A DNA stretch of 64,000 bases from Novibacillus thermophilus (GTDB lineage Bacteria; Bacillota; Bacilli; Thermoactinomycetales; Novibacillaceae): the NCBI RefSeq assembly GCF_002005165.1, contig NZ_CP019699.1:2356001-2420000 (forward strand). The letters are read 5' to 3'. Shown here one piece after another: positions 54,683 through 62,141 of this stretch (position 1 is its first letter; the number at the start of each line of letters is the position of its first letter). The notes beneath the pieces were generated by a model that had not been told where the DNA came from, did no database searches, and saw only the letters and a list, made by a program, of their open reading frames with translations. The position numbers and the translations under genes were made by a program.

Positions 54683-55168
54683 TCAGTCGAGGTGTCGATC
54701 TTCGGTTTGTCCGAATGGCTCATCTTCGGGGTTTGTGACGTAGGCTTGATCCGGTTCTGCTTCAGGACTAGTTGCTCTATCTACAGTGTCATTTTCCCCT
54801 TGACTTTCACTATTTTCTAATGCACCGTCTCCGGCATCTATCGTGTCTCCTTTATCTTGACGATCTTGACCGCTCTCTTGACTCTTTCTGTCTTCAGTTG
54901 CTGAGCCTACCTCTTGCTCAGCAGTCTCTTTTTCTCCTCGTTTTTCTTCAGTGTCTTCTACGGGTTGGCCATTTTGTTCATCGTTCCACGCGTGAGAAGC
55001 TGAAACGGTTCCTTCCACAGTAACCGTGTCGTGGAACGACGCTTGCGTCGGTGTCACGAGTTGGAGAGAGAGACCAAACAACCCGTACAGAAGTGCGAGC
55101 GTCACGAGCAACTGAAAGGAAGGACTTGTCCCATTGTGAGACGAACGTCTTAAGCGGGTCTTTTTCAT
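54683..55168 (-). CDS. tapA: TapA-like TasA anchoring/assembly protein
   Basis: Secreted protein of 161 residues that precedes sipW and so takes the tapA (yqxM) position. Start ATG with AGAAGGAG upstream. Signal segment LLVTLALLYGLFGLSLQLVTPTQASFHD with a SipW-type site; TVTVEGTVSASHAW is the start of the mature part. The remaining 95 residues are very acidic and low in complexity (runs of E, D, Q, S), much shorter than B. subtilis TapA (253). Homology rests mainly on the signal region and synteny; the acidic tail is poorly conserved by nature. Confidence 0.78.
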   Translation of the reverse strand: MKKTRLRRSSHNGTSPSFQLLVTLALLYGLFGLSLQLVTPTQASFHDTVTVEGTVSASHAWNDEQNGQPVEDTEEKRGEKETAEQEVGSATEDRKSQESGQDRQDKGDTIDAGDGALENSESQGENDTVDRATSPEAEPDQAYVTNPEDEPFGQTEDRHLD

Positions 55169-55358
55169 GGACTTCGCTCCTTCTGTCATCACTTGAAAGG
55201 ATAGTACCGATTCAAGTTTACTCACCATTAAAACTAAAGGATAGATTATTATTTGTCTATACATCGTTTGGACTATCTTTTTAATAGTTTGGTAATTTTA
55301 TACAACTTTTTGACTACGGTGTTAGACGTGGGTCACTGTTTTTTTGCGTCATGTCCTT

Positions 55359-58034
55359 TCAACGGCTGCGCTCTTTCCAATGGTCACTTTCCCATTCCGG
55401 TTCTACGATGTCCCCGTTTGGCAACACGAGGCGGGGGTTGTGCACATACCAGCCTCGTCCGTTTCCAGAGCTGTCTGTCGTGTATTTAAAGCGGATATAC
55501 TTTGAACCTCGGGGAACGGACCAAGACATCTCGGTCCACCCATCACTGCTTCCTGTTACGGTTTCCCCGATTTTTGTCCACTCGCGTCCATCTGCTGATA
55601 CTTCCACAGTCCCGACGTCGTACTCGTTCTCTATCAAGTACCACGTGTCAATAGACAGGCTCGCATCTTGTTCAAGTTCGACAGAGGCGGTCAGGGCGGC
55701 TTCAAGATCGTGGCCGTAGCCGGAGAACCAGGCTGTTTTCCCTTTCGGGATCGCAACCGGAATGGAGTCTGCCGCAAGTCGCGCGATTTGGCGGCGAATG
55801 CCGTTTGTCGAGACGGTGTCCCGCGTTGGATGAACCCGGTTAGTCAACAGAATGGCGATCGTGTCGTTTGTCGGGCTCACGACGATGGAAGTCCCGGTGT
55901 AGCCGGTATGGCCAAGGGTATTCTGTTCTGACAAGGCGTCCATATACCAGATTTGGTTCAGTTCCCAGCCGAGGCCGTGATCATTGCCAGGGAATTGTGG
56001 CAGCTGATTTTCTTCCAGCAGTTCGACCGTTTCAGGTTCGAGAATGCGTTTCCCATCGTACTCACCGTCTTGGAGCAGCATGTGGGCGAAAACAGCTAGG
56101 TCTCGGGCAGTGGAAAAGACGCCGGCATGTCCAGCGACGCCGTCAAGCGCCCAGGCGTTTTCGTCATGCACTTCGCCCCACACGAGTCCCCTGTCTGTCC
56201 AAGGCTGGTATTCCGTAGCGGCAATGCGTTGGCGCAAGGATACGGGAGGATTGTACATCGTATCGTTCATTCCTAGAGGGTCTGTTATCACGTCTTTCAC
56301 GAACGCGTCGAGCCGTTGTCCAGAAAGGCGTTCAACGAGGACGCCCAGTGCAATCAAGTTTAAGTCGCTGTACGTGTAAGTCGTCCCGGGCTCGTGATCC
56401 AGAGGGTATGTGAGCGCGATGTTCAGCCTGTCTTCTCGGTTTTCACCCATTTGATACAACGGAATCCACGCCCTGAAACCGGAGGTGTGGGTCATCAGTT
56501 GGCGAATGGTAACGTCGGATTTACCGTTTTGGGCAAACTCCGGGATGTATTTGGCCACGGGGTCGTCTAGGGCGAACTTCCCTTGTTCGTACAACTTCAT
56601 GGCAGCAGTTGTCGTAAACAGTTTACTGATAGAGGCAAGGTCGAAGATCGTATCTTCCCTCATCGGGAGCGGGTCGTCCATTTCAGAGAAGGTGTCGTCC
56701 TCATATTGGGCGGCGTAACCGTATGCGTCGTGTTTGACGATAACTCCTTTACGCGCAATCAGGGTGACGGCTCCGGGCATGACGCGTTCCGCAATGGCCC
56801 TTTCAATGGCTCCATCGATATCATTCAGCGGTCGAGGGTCCATTCCGGCACTTTTCGGGCTGCCTGTTTTCAATGCGGGGGAGGAGGGACCCGGTTCTCC
56901 CCACGGAAAGTACGAATACCGTTTCAGCATGGCGTCTGCCTCAACCTTCAAGGCTTGAAAAGCTTTTTCGGATATGTGTTCACCGTCTCGATGGTGCTCG
57001 AGCAGCTGTGTGAAACTTTCCACATGTTTGATCACTTTGTCCGTTATCCCTTTTTCTTCGTAGCGCTTGACAGCCGTCAGGTGGACCTTTAACGAGCGGG
57101 CCACACTGTCACGGGCAAAAGCGCCCTCTGTTTCGAACCGCTCCACGAGTTTGTGCATTGCGGCCGCACTGACCGGGCTTAAGGATACTGTCGATGTGAC
57201 GAGGAGATGGTCAGAAGCGGGGGACGGGAGAACGGCAGCCGATTGGACGTCTATTCCTGGAGAAGCCAAGATGTAGTCAATGCGACGGTCGGGGGAGTCG
57301 GCGGGAAATGTGTAACCGTCACCCGTGCCCGCTGCAGCCCACGCGTCTGTGAACTTCTCAAACAGCGGTTCCAGTTCGCCGGCGTCAGGTCTTGCGTTCA
57401 TATCGCCGACTAATACGGTGTTGTTGCTGATCGACATGACGCGCTGCATGTCCTCCACTTGCATTTCCCGGACAGTTGGGTCGCTGCGGTAATCGAGATG
57501 TGTGACGTAAAACCACACCGGCGTTCCGTTTACGTCGATGAGCGCTTCCAGAAAACCGGGAGAGGGTTTCGGTTCGGGTTCAGGGTCCTGTGTGGACAAT
57601 CGCGTAATCTCGTGGTTGACGCCCTTCACAATCGGAAACTTGCTTAAGACGGCCACGCCAAATTGTCGCCGCGGCTGATCCGGTTGGGCGGGGTCCATGT
57701 CGTAAATGGGGGCAAAGTACGCCTCCATGTCTAACATTTCGGCGAGGAGGCTCACTTCGTCGACAAAATCGCTGCGGCTGCCCCAGTGGACGTCGACTTC
57801 CTGCAACCCGACAATGTCAGCTCCCGATGCTTTGATCGCCGTTGCCGTCCGCTCTAAGTCAAACTGTCCGTCTGCGCCTGTCCCTGCGGCGATGTTGTAC
57901 GTGGCGACTTTTAGCTGTTGCTGTGTGTCAGAACGGGCTAGGGCAGGGGGGACGATTGTGAAAGAGAGGAACACGCACAGTGCCGTTAAGGTACAGACAA
58001 TTTGCGTCAAGCCAAACTTTTGGGTGCTACTCAC
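55359..58034 (-). CDS. Secreted EEP-nuclease-fold / AmiE-like beta-lactamase-fold fusion with FIMAH module
   Basis: Large exported protein, 891 residues. Signal peptide 1-34 (ends PALARS). Endonuclease/exonuclease/phosphatase domain about 40-285: VATYNIAAGTGADGQFDLERTA, GLQEVDVHWG, THLDYRSDPTVRE, VGDMNARPD, ASDHLLV, so the metal site is intact. FIMAH-type helical module about 295-373 (SLKVHLTAVKRYEEKGITDKVIKHVESF). Serine beta-lactamase/AmiE-like domain about 402-755 with S468-I-S-K471 and YSD at 555, HTGYTG near 709. C-terminal beta-sandwich about 765-891. GTG start with GGAGGGAAGAAAC. In B. subtilis AmiE (YbbE) neighbours NagZ and NamZ; here the neighbours are the same but the enzyme is fused to a nuclease-like fold. 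Confidence 0.85.
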   Translation of the reverse strand: MSSTQKFGLTQIVCTLTALCVFLSFTIVPPALARSDTQQQLKVATYNIAAGTGADGQFDLERTATAIKASGADIVGLQEVDVHWGSRSDFVDEVSLLAEMLDMEAYFAPIYDMDPAQPDQPRRQFGVAVLSKFPIVKGVNHEITRLSTQDPEPEPKPSPGFLEALIDVNGTPVWFYVTHLDYRSDPTVREMQVEDMQRVMSISNNTVLVGDMNARPDAGELEPLFEKFTDAWAAAGTGDGYTFPADSPDRRIDYILASPGIDVQSAAVLPSPASDHLLVTSTVSLSPVSAAAMHKLVERFETEGAFARDSVARSLKVHLTAVKRYEEKGITDKVIKHVESFTQLLEHHRDGEHISEKAFQALKVEADAMLKRYSYFPWGEPGPSSPALKTGSPKSAGMDPRPLNDIDGAIERAIAERVMPGAVTLIARKGVIVKHDAYGYAAQYEDDTFSEMDDPLPMREDTIFDLASISKLFTTTAAMKLYEQGKFALDDPVAKYIPEFAQNGKSDVTIRQLMTHTSGFRAWIPLYQMGENREDRLNIALTYPLDHEPGTTYTYSDLNLIALGVLVERLSGQRLDAFVKDVITDPLGMNDTMYNPPVSLRQRIAATEYQPWTDRGLVWGEVHDENAWALDGVAGHAGVFSTARDLAVFAHMLLQDGEYDGKRILEPETVELLEENQLPQFPGNDHGLGWELNQIWYMDALSEQNTLGHTGYTGTSIVVSPTNDTIAILLTNRVHPTRDTVSTNGIRRQIARLAADSIPVAIPKGKTAWFSGYGHDLEAALTASVELEQDASLSIDTWYLIENEYDVGTVEVSADGREWTKIGETVTGSSDGWTEMSWSVPRGSKYIRFKYTTDSSGNGRGWYVHNPRLVLPNGDIVEPEWESDHWKERSR

Positions 58035-58219
58035 GTTTCTTCCCTCCATCGTGAATGGTTTATCTGTCTTTATATTAAAACTATACAATATTAATGTGAC
58101 AGTCTAGATGACTTTCGGATGAATTGAGTCGACAAGGCATTGCGCTCTAAAAGGGACGCAGCGACAAGGTTTCCTTTAATAGCGTGAGCGAGATAGGAAA
58201 ACAAACATATTAAATTATT

Positions 58220-58247
58220 TTGAAATATAGTTCAAAAGTGGTATAGA
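58220..58247 (+). promoter_or_regulatory. SigmaA promoter with an embedded inverted repeat, nagZ
   Basis: TTGAAA (58220-58225), 16 bases, TATAGA (58242-58247). TTGAA-ATATAG-TTCAA is a perfect inverted repeat over the -35 box, a candidate operator. The rest of the 58035-58363 gap is AT-rich without a gene and must also hold the promoter of the divergent fusion gene. Confidence 0.55.
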
Positions 58248-58363
58248 CGATTGTAACTCTATCGTTTAAGTTTAGGATGATTACAGCAATTTGAATGACA
58301 AAGGGGGCAGATGGTGACCGCTTGTTTGCGAGACGTTGAGTTTATGAGAACGGGGGGATTCTT

Positions 58364-60397
58364 TTGAAGTCTCAGTGGTGGCATACTGTTGTAATCTTGA
58401 CGCTAGTAGGGGTTTTGATGTTACCGGTGGGCAGTTTCGCTGAAACAAACGATGCTCAAGAAAGACGAGTGGACGAACGTGACATCTCGGACATCGTGGA
58501 TCGCATGACGTTGGAAGAAAAAGTCGGCCAGCTGTTCGTCATCCACGTGTACGGGAAAACGCCGACAGATCCGGACTACGAAGATACGAATTTGAGAAAT
58601 AACCGCGGGGCCAAAAACTTCAAAGAAGCGATTGAGAAATATCATATCGGTGGTGTCATTTATTTTAATTGGACCGACAACATTGGAACGCCCCTTGACG
58701 CAGCACAGGTGAATGCGCTCTCAAACGGAATTCAGGAAATTGCGATGGACCAGCGCGTCCCGGTTCCCCTCTTCATTGCCACTGACCAGGAAGGTGGCAT
58801 TGTCGCCAGAGTGACCGAACCTGCCACAGTATTTCCCGGCAATATGGCCCTCGGCGCGACGCGTTCAACGGAATACGCCCAGCAGACAGCCGAAATCATG
58901 GGAACAGAACTGAAGAGTCTCGGCATTAACATGAATTTCGCACCGACCGTCGACGTTAACGTCAATCCGGCTAATCCCGTCATCGGGGTCCGCTCGTTTT
59001 CGGAAGATCCGGAATTAGTGTCGGATTTAGGCGTCGCACAAGTTCTCGGATACCAGTCACAAGGGGTGATGGCCACGGCGAAACACTTCCCGGGGCACGG
59101 TGATACCGATGTCGATTCCCACTACGGGCTGCCGATTATTGAACACGACTTGGAGACGTTACACGAAGTGGATCTGAAACCGTTTAAGGCAGCGATCGAC
59201 CACGGAATCGATGCCATCATGACGGCGCACATTGTCGTCCCGGCCCTTGACGATTCCGGTTTGCCTGCCACGCTCTCAAAGCCGATCTTGACCGATCTCC
59301 TCCGCGATGAGCTAGGGTTCGACGGCCTGATTGTGACAGACAGTCTGGGAATGTCCGGCGCCAACGTCGTCCCGCCGGAACGAGTGCCGGTGGAAGCTCT
59401 TAAAGCGGGTGCCGACGTGCTGTTAAATCCGCCAGATGTCGACCTGGCTTACCACGCTGTGTTGGATGCTGTACAAAGCGGAGAAATTAGTACGGAACGA
59501 CTGGATCAATCAGTGTACCGCATATTGGCAGCCAAAGTGAAACGCGGCTTGTTTGACAACCCTTACGCCGATCCCGAAGCAGTTGACAGTATCGGCAGTG
59601 AAGAGCATTTGCAGGTGGCAGAAGACATGACTGACAAGAGTATCACGTTGGTGAAAAACGATTACGACCTGTTGCCCCTCGACGGTGAATGGACATGGCT
59701 GGTCACTGGACCCAGCAGCGGGAAACCGACCACCCTTTCCAACCTTTTAAGCGACAAAGGGTTGGAAACTGAAAGCTACGAAACGAGTGCGAGTCCCACC
59801 GCTGCTGAAATTGATACCGCCGTGTCTTTGGCGGAAAACGCCGACGCTGTCGTTGTGACGACGTATACCGCCAATGCGAACACAGCTCAACAACAACTCG
59901 TACAAGCCCTCTTACAAACTGACAAGCCGGTCATCGTCGCCGCGATGCGCAACCCGTATGACGTTGCGGTATTTCCCGAGGTTGACGGCTACGTCACCAC
60001 ATACGGAGACCGGGACATTTCCGTGCGAGCGTTGGCAAGGGTGTTCACGGGCGAGGTGAATCCAGAAGGACAGCTGCCGGTCACCGTTCCGGAGCAGTAT
60101 GATTTCGGTCACGGCATCGGCTATGAGGACATCTCCCTCAGTGCTGAGCGCATCAAGGCGTACGTCGGGCAGTTGGAGGATGGAGGAGAGATAGACCAAC
60201 CTGCCGTTCGCGCCTTACAGGTGCATTTGACGGCTGTAAACCGTTACGAAGACAGACAGTTGAAAGACAAAGTGGTGAAACATCTGGAAGGATTTAAGTT
60301 GCTCCTGGACCGTCAGCACGAAAGTGGAGCGATTGGTGAAAAGGGGCATCACATTTTGAAACTTAAAACAGACTCTTTGATCAAAAAGTGGGAGTAG
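58364..60397 (+). CDS. nagZ: Secreted beta-N-acetylglucosaminidase, GH3 NagZ type, with FIMAH module
   Basis: Exported glycosidase, 677 residues, removing GlcNAc from muropeptides. Signal peptide 1-26 (TTG start, GGGGGGA upstream). GH3 barrel about 40-360 with FIATDQEGGIVARV, the NagZ His-loop KHFPGHGDTDVDSHYG (240-255) that supplies the general acid, and the nucleophile Asp 326 in LIVTDSLGMSG. A second alpha/beta domain follows (about 400-590). The last 65 residues are a FIMAH-type module (ALQVHLTAVNRYEDRQLKDKVVKHLEGF). This arrangement equals B. subtilis YbbD/NagZ plus the extra module. Followed by a hairpin, then namZ. Confidence 0.92.
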   Translation: MKSQWWHTVVILTLVGVLMLPVGSFAETNDAQERRVDERDISDIVDRMTLEEKVGQLFVIHVYGKTPTDPDYEDTNLRNNRGAKNFKEAIEKYHIGGVIYFNWTDNIGTPLDAAQVNALSNGIQEIAMDQRVPVPLFIATDQEGGIVARVTEPATVFPGNMALGATRSTEYAQQTAEIMGTELKSLGINMNFAPTVDVNVNPANPVIGVRSFSEDPELVSDLGVAQVLGYQSQGVMATAKHFPGHGDTDVDSHYGLPIIEHDLETLHEVDLKPFKAAIDHGIDAIMTAHIVVPALDDSGLPATLSKPILTDLLRDELGFDGLIVTDSLGMSGANVVPPERVPVEALKAGADVLLNPPDVDLAYHAVLDAVQSGEISTERLDQSVYRILAAKVKRGLFDNPYADPEAVDSIGSEEHLQVAEDMTDKSITLVKNDYDLLPLDGEWTWLVTGPSSGKPTTLSNLLSDKGLETESYETSASPTAAEIDTAVSLAENADAVVVTTYTANANTAQQQLVQALLQTDKPVIVAAMRNPYDVAVFPEVDGYVTTYGDRDISVRALARVFTGEVNPEGQLPVTVPEQYDFGHGIGYEDISLSAERIKAYVGQLEDGGEIDQPAVRALQVHLTAVNRYEDRQLKDKVVKHLEGFKLLLDRQHESGAIGEKGHHILKLKTDSLIKKWE

Positions 60398-60402
60398 TGT
60401 CC

Positions 60403-60438
60403 AAAAGAGGAGCAAGACCGTGTCTTGCCCCTCCTTTT
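60403..60438 (+). terminator. Hairpin between nagZ and namZ
   Basis: AAAAGAGGAGCAAGAC pairs with GTCTTGCCCCTCCTTTT around CGT with one mismatch and a one-base bulge, ending in TTTT. Likely a partial terminator, since namZ has no obvious own promoter. Confidence 0.7.
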
Positions 60439-60479
60439 GACCGTACCGTTTCCGAATCTTTTATTGGAGGAGATGAATC

Positions 60480-62012
60480 TTGAAGAAGTGGTCGTTCGTC
60501 ACGTTGGCCATCGTGCTCTTGTTTTCCTCGCTTTCTGCGACGGTTTCCAGTCAAGGTGGCGGTGATGCTAACAAAGAAGTGGCGCAAAAAGCGGAGCCGT
60601 TTCAGCTAGGGGTCGAAGTGTTGCTCCAGGAACAGCTGGATGAAATTCGCGGCAAAAATGTCGGTTTGATTACAAATCCGACCGGGGTCGATCAAAACTT
60701 GAACAGCATCGTCGATCTGTTACACAACCACCCGGACGTGAACCTCGTCGCCTTGTACGGCCCTGAACACGGGGTGCGGGGAGACGCCCAGGCTGGGGAA
60801 TACGTGGAATTTTACATCGATGAAAAAACTGGGCTCCCCGTGTACAGTCTGTACGGCGAAACGCGCAAGCCGACACCGGACATGCTGGAAGACGTCGACG
60901 TCTTGCTGTTTGACATTCAGGACGTGGGCACCCGCTTTTACACGTACATTTACACAATGGCGTACGCGATGGAAGCGGCGGCAGAAAACGATATTGAGTT
61001 CATCGTCCTCGACCGTCCCAACCCGCTGGGCGGCACGAAAGTGCAAGGTCCGGTACTGGAACCGGATTACGCATCGTTCGTCGGACTGTACCCGATACCG
61101 TTGCGCCACGGCATGACTGTCGGAGAGTTGGCCCTGTTGTTCAACGAAGAGTTTGAGATCGGGGCAGACCTGAACGTCGTGGAAATGAACGGATGGAAAC
61201 GTTCCATGTACTACGACGATACGCCGCTCCACTGGGTACTTCCTTCTCCCAACATGCCGACGCTGGATACGGCCCTTGTCTATCCAGGGGCGGCCTTGAT
61301 CGAAGGCACGAATGTCTCTGAAGGAAGGGGGACGACGAAACCGTTTGAACTCATCGGGGCGCCCTTCATAGACGGAACAGATCTGGCCGAACAGTTAAAT
61401 GCGTTAGAGCTTCCCGGCGTCACGTTCCGAGCCGCTTACTTCACACCGATGTTCTCCAAACACAGCGGTGAACTGTCCGGCGGCGTTCAAATACACATCG
61501 ACGACGTGAAGACTTTCGACCCGGTTGAGACAGGTTTAGCCGTCGTCAAAACGATTCACGACATGTACCCGGATGACTTCCAGTTTCGGGCTGAAAACGA
61601 GGCGGGGATTTCATTTTTTGACAACCTGATTGGAAACGGCTGGATTCGAGAAGAAATAAGCAAGGGGACGTCCGTTGCCGAGATGAAAGAACGCTGGCAA
61701 GAAGACTTGCGAGACTTCAAACAGATCCGGAGGAACTACCTGCTTTACACCGTCAGTGTGACAGACTTGAAAACGCTCGTAGACGACTACGCTGAACGCG
61801 GGGAGATCGCAAACGACCGTGCGGTCCACTCGTTACAAGTGCATTTAACGGCCGTTGAACGTTTCGAAGGGCAAGCGTTGGCGGATAAAGTGGTCAAACA
61901 CATGACGTCTTTCATCCAGCTTTTGGATTACCAGAAGGAACAGGGATTCATGTCTGAACAGGCGCACGCTGCACTGAAGGGAGAAGCCGAGGCGTTGATG
62001 GGGCAGTGGTAA
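60480..62012 (+). CDS. namZ: Exo-beta-N-acetylmuramidase NamZ (DUF1343, YbbC) with FIMAH module
   Basis: Secreted DUF1343 protein, 510 residues; the family includes B. subtilis NamZ, which removes terminal MurNAc from peptidoglycan fragments. Signal peptide about 1-24 (TTG start, GGAGGAGATGAATC). Landmarks: LGVEVLLQEQ, NVGLITNPTGVDQN, LYGPEHGVRGDAQAGE, DVLLFDIQDVGTRFYTYIYTM, LDRPNPLGG, LPSPNMPTLDTALVYPGAALIEGTN and EGRGTTKPFELIG. The last 65 residues are a FIMAH-type module (SLQVHLTAVERFEGQALADKVVKHMTSF). It works with NagZ: alternating removal of MurNAc and GlcNAc dismantles glycan strands from the end. Confidence 0.92.
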   Translation: MKKWSFVTLAIVLLFSSLSATVSSQGGGDANKEVAQKAEPFQLGVEVLLQEQLDEIRGKNVGLITNPTGVDQNLNSIVDLLHNHPDVNLVALYGPEHGVRGDAQAGEYVEFYIDEKTGLPVYSLYGETRKPTPDMLEDVDVLLFDIQDVGTRFYTYIYTMAYAMEAAAENDIEFIVLDRPNPLGGTKVQGPVLEPDYASFVGLYPIPLRHGMTVGELALLFNEEFEIGADLNVVEMNGWKRSMYYDDTPLHWVLPSPNMPTLDTALVYPGAALIEGTNVSEGRGTTKPFELIGAPFIDGTDLAEQLNALELPGVTFRAAYFTPMFSKHSGELSGGVQIHIDDVKTFDPVETGLAVVKTIHDMYPDDFQFRAENEAGISFFDNLIGNGWIREEISKGTSVAEMKERWQEDLRDFKQIRRNYLLYTVSVTDLKTLVDDYAERGEIANDRAVHSLQVHLTAVERFEGQALADKVVKHMTSFIQLLDYQKEQGFMSEQAHAALKGEAEALMGQW

Positions 62013-62141
62013 TGGAGTGACGTCATGCGTTTTCAAGTCCCCTTGTGGCAAGAGGGTTGTGTGCCGCGAGGGGACTGCATTGCGTACGCCTCCTGACGCT
62101 AAGTGGCTTTTCGTCATATTTTCGGCAAAGAAGGTGGTTGC

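Noticed and set aside
56583..57092. 169-codon plus-strand frame within the large secreted fusion gene
   Set aside because: Antisense to intact, motif-rich coding sequence; no homology or ribosome site.
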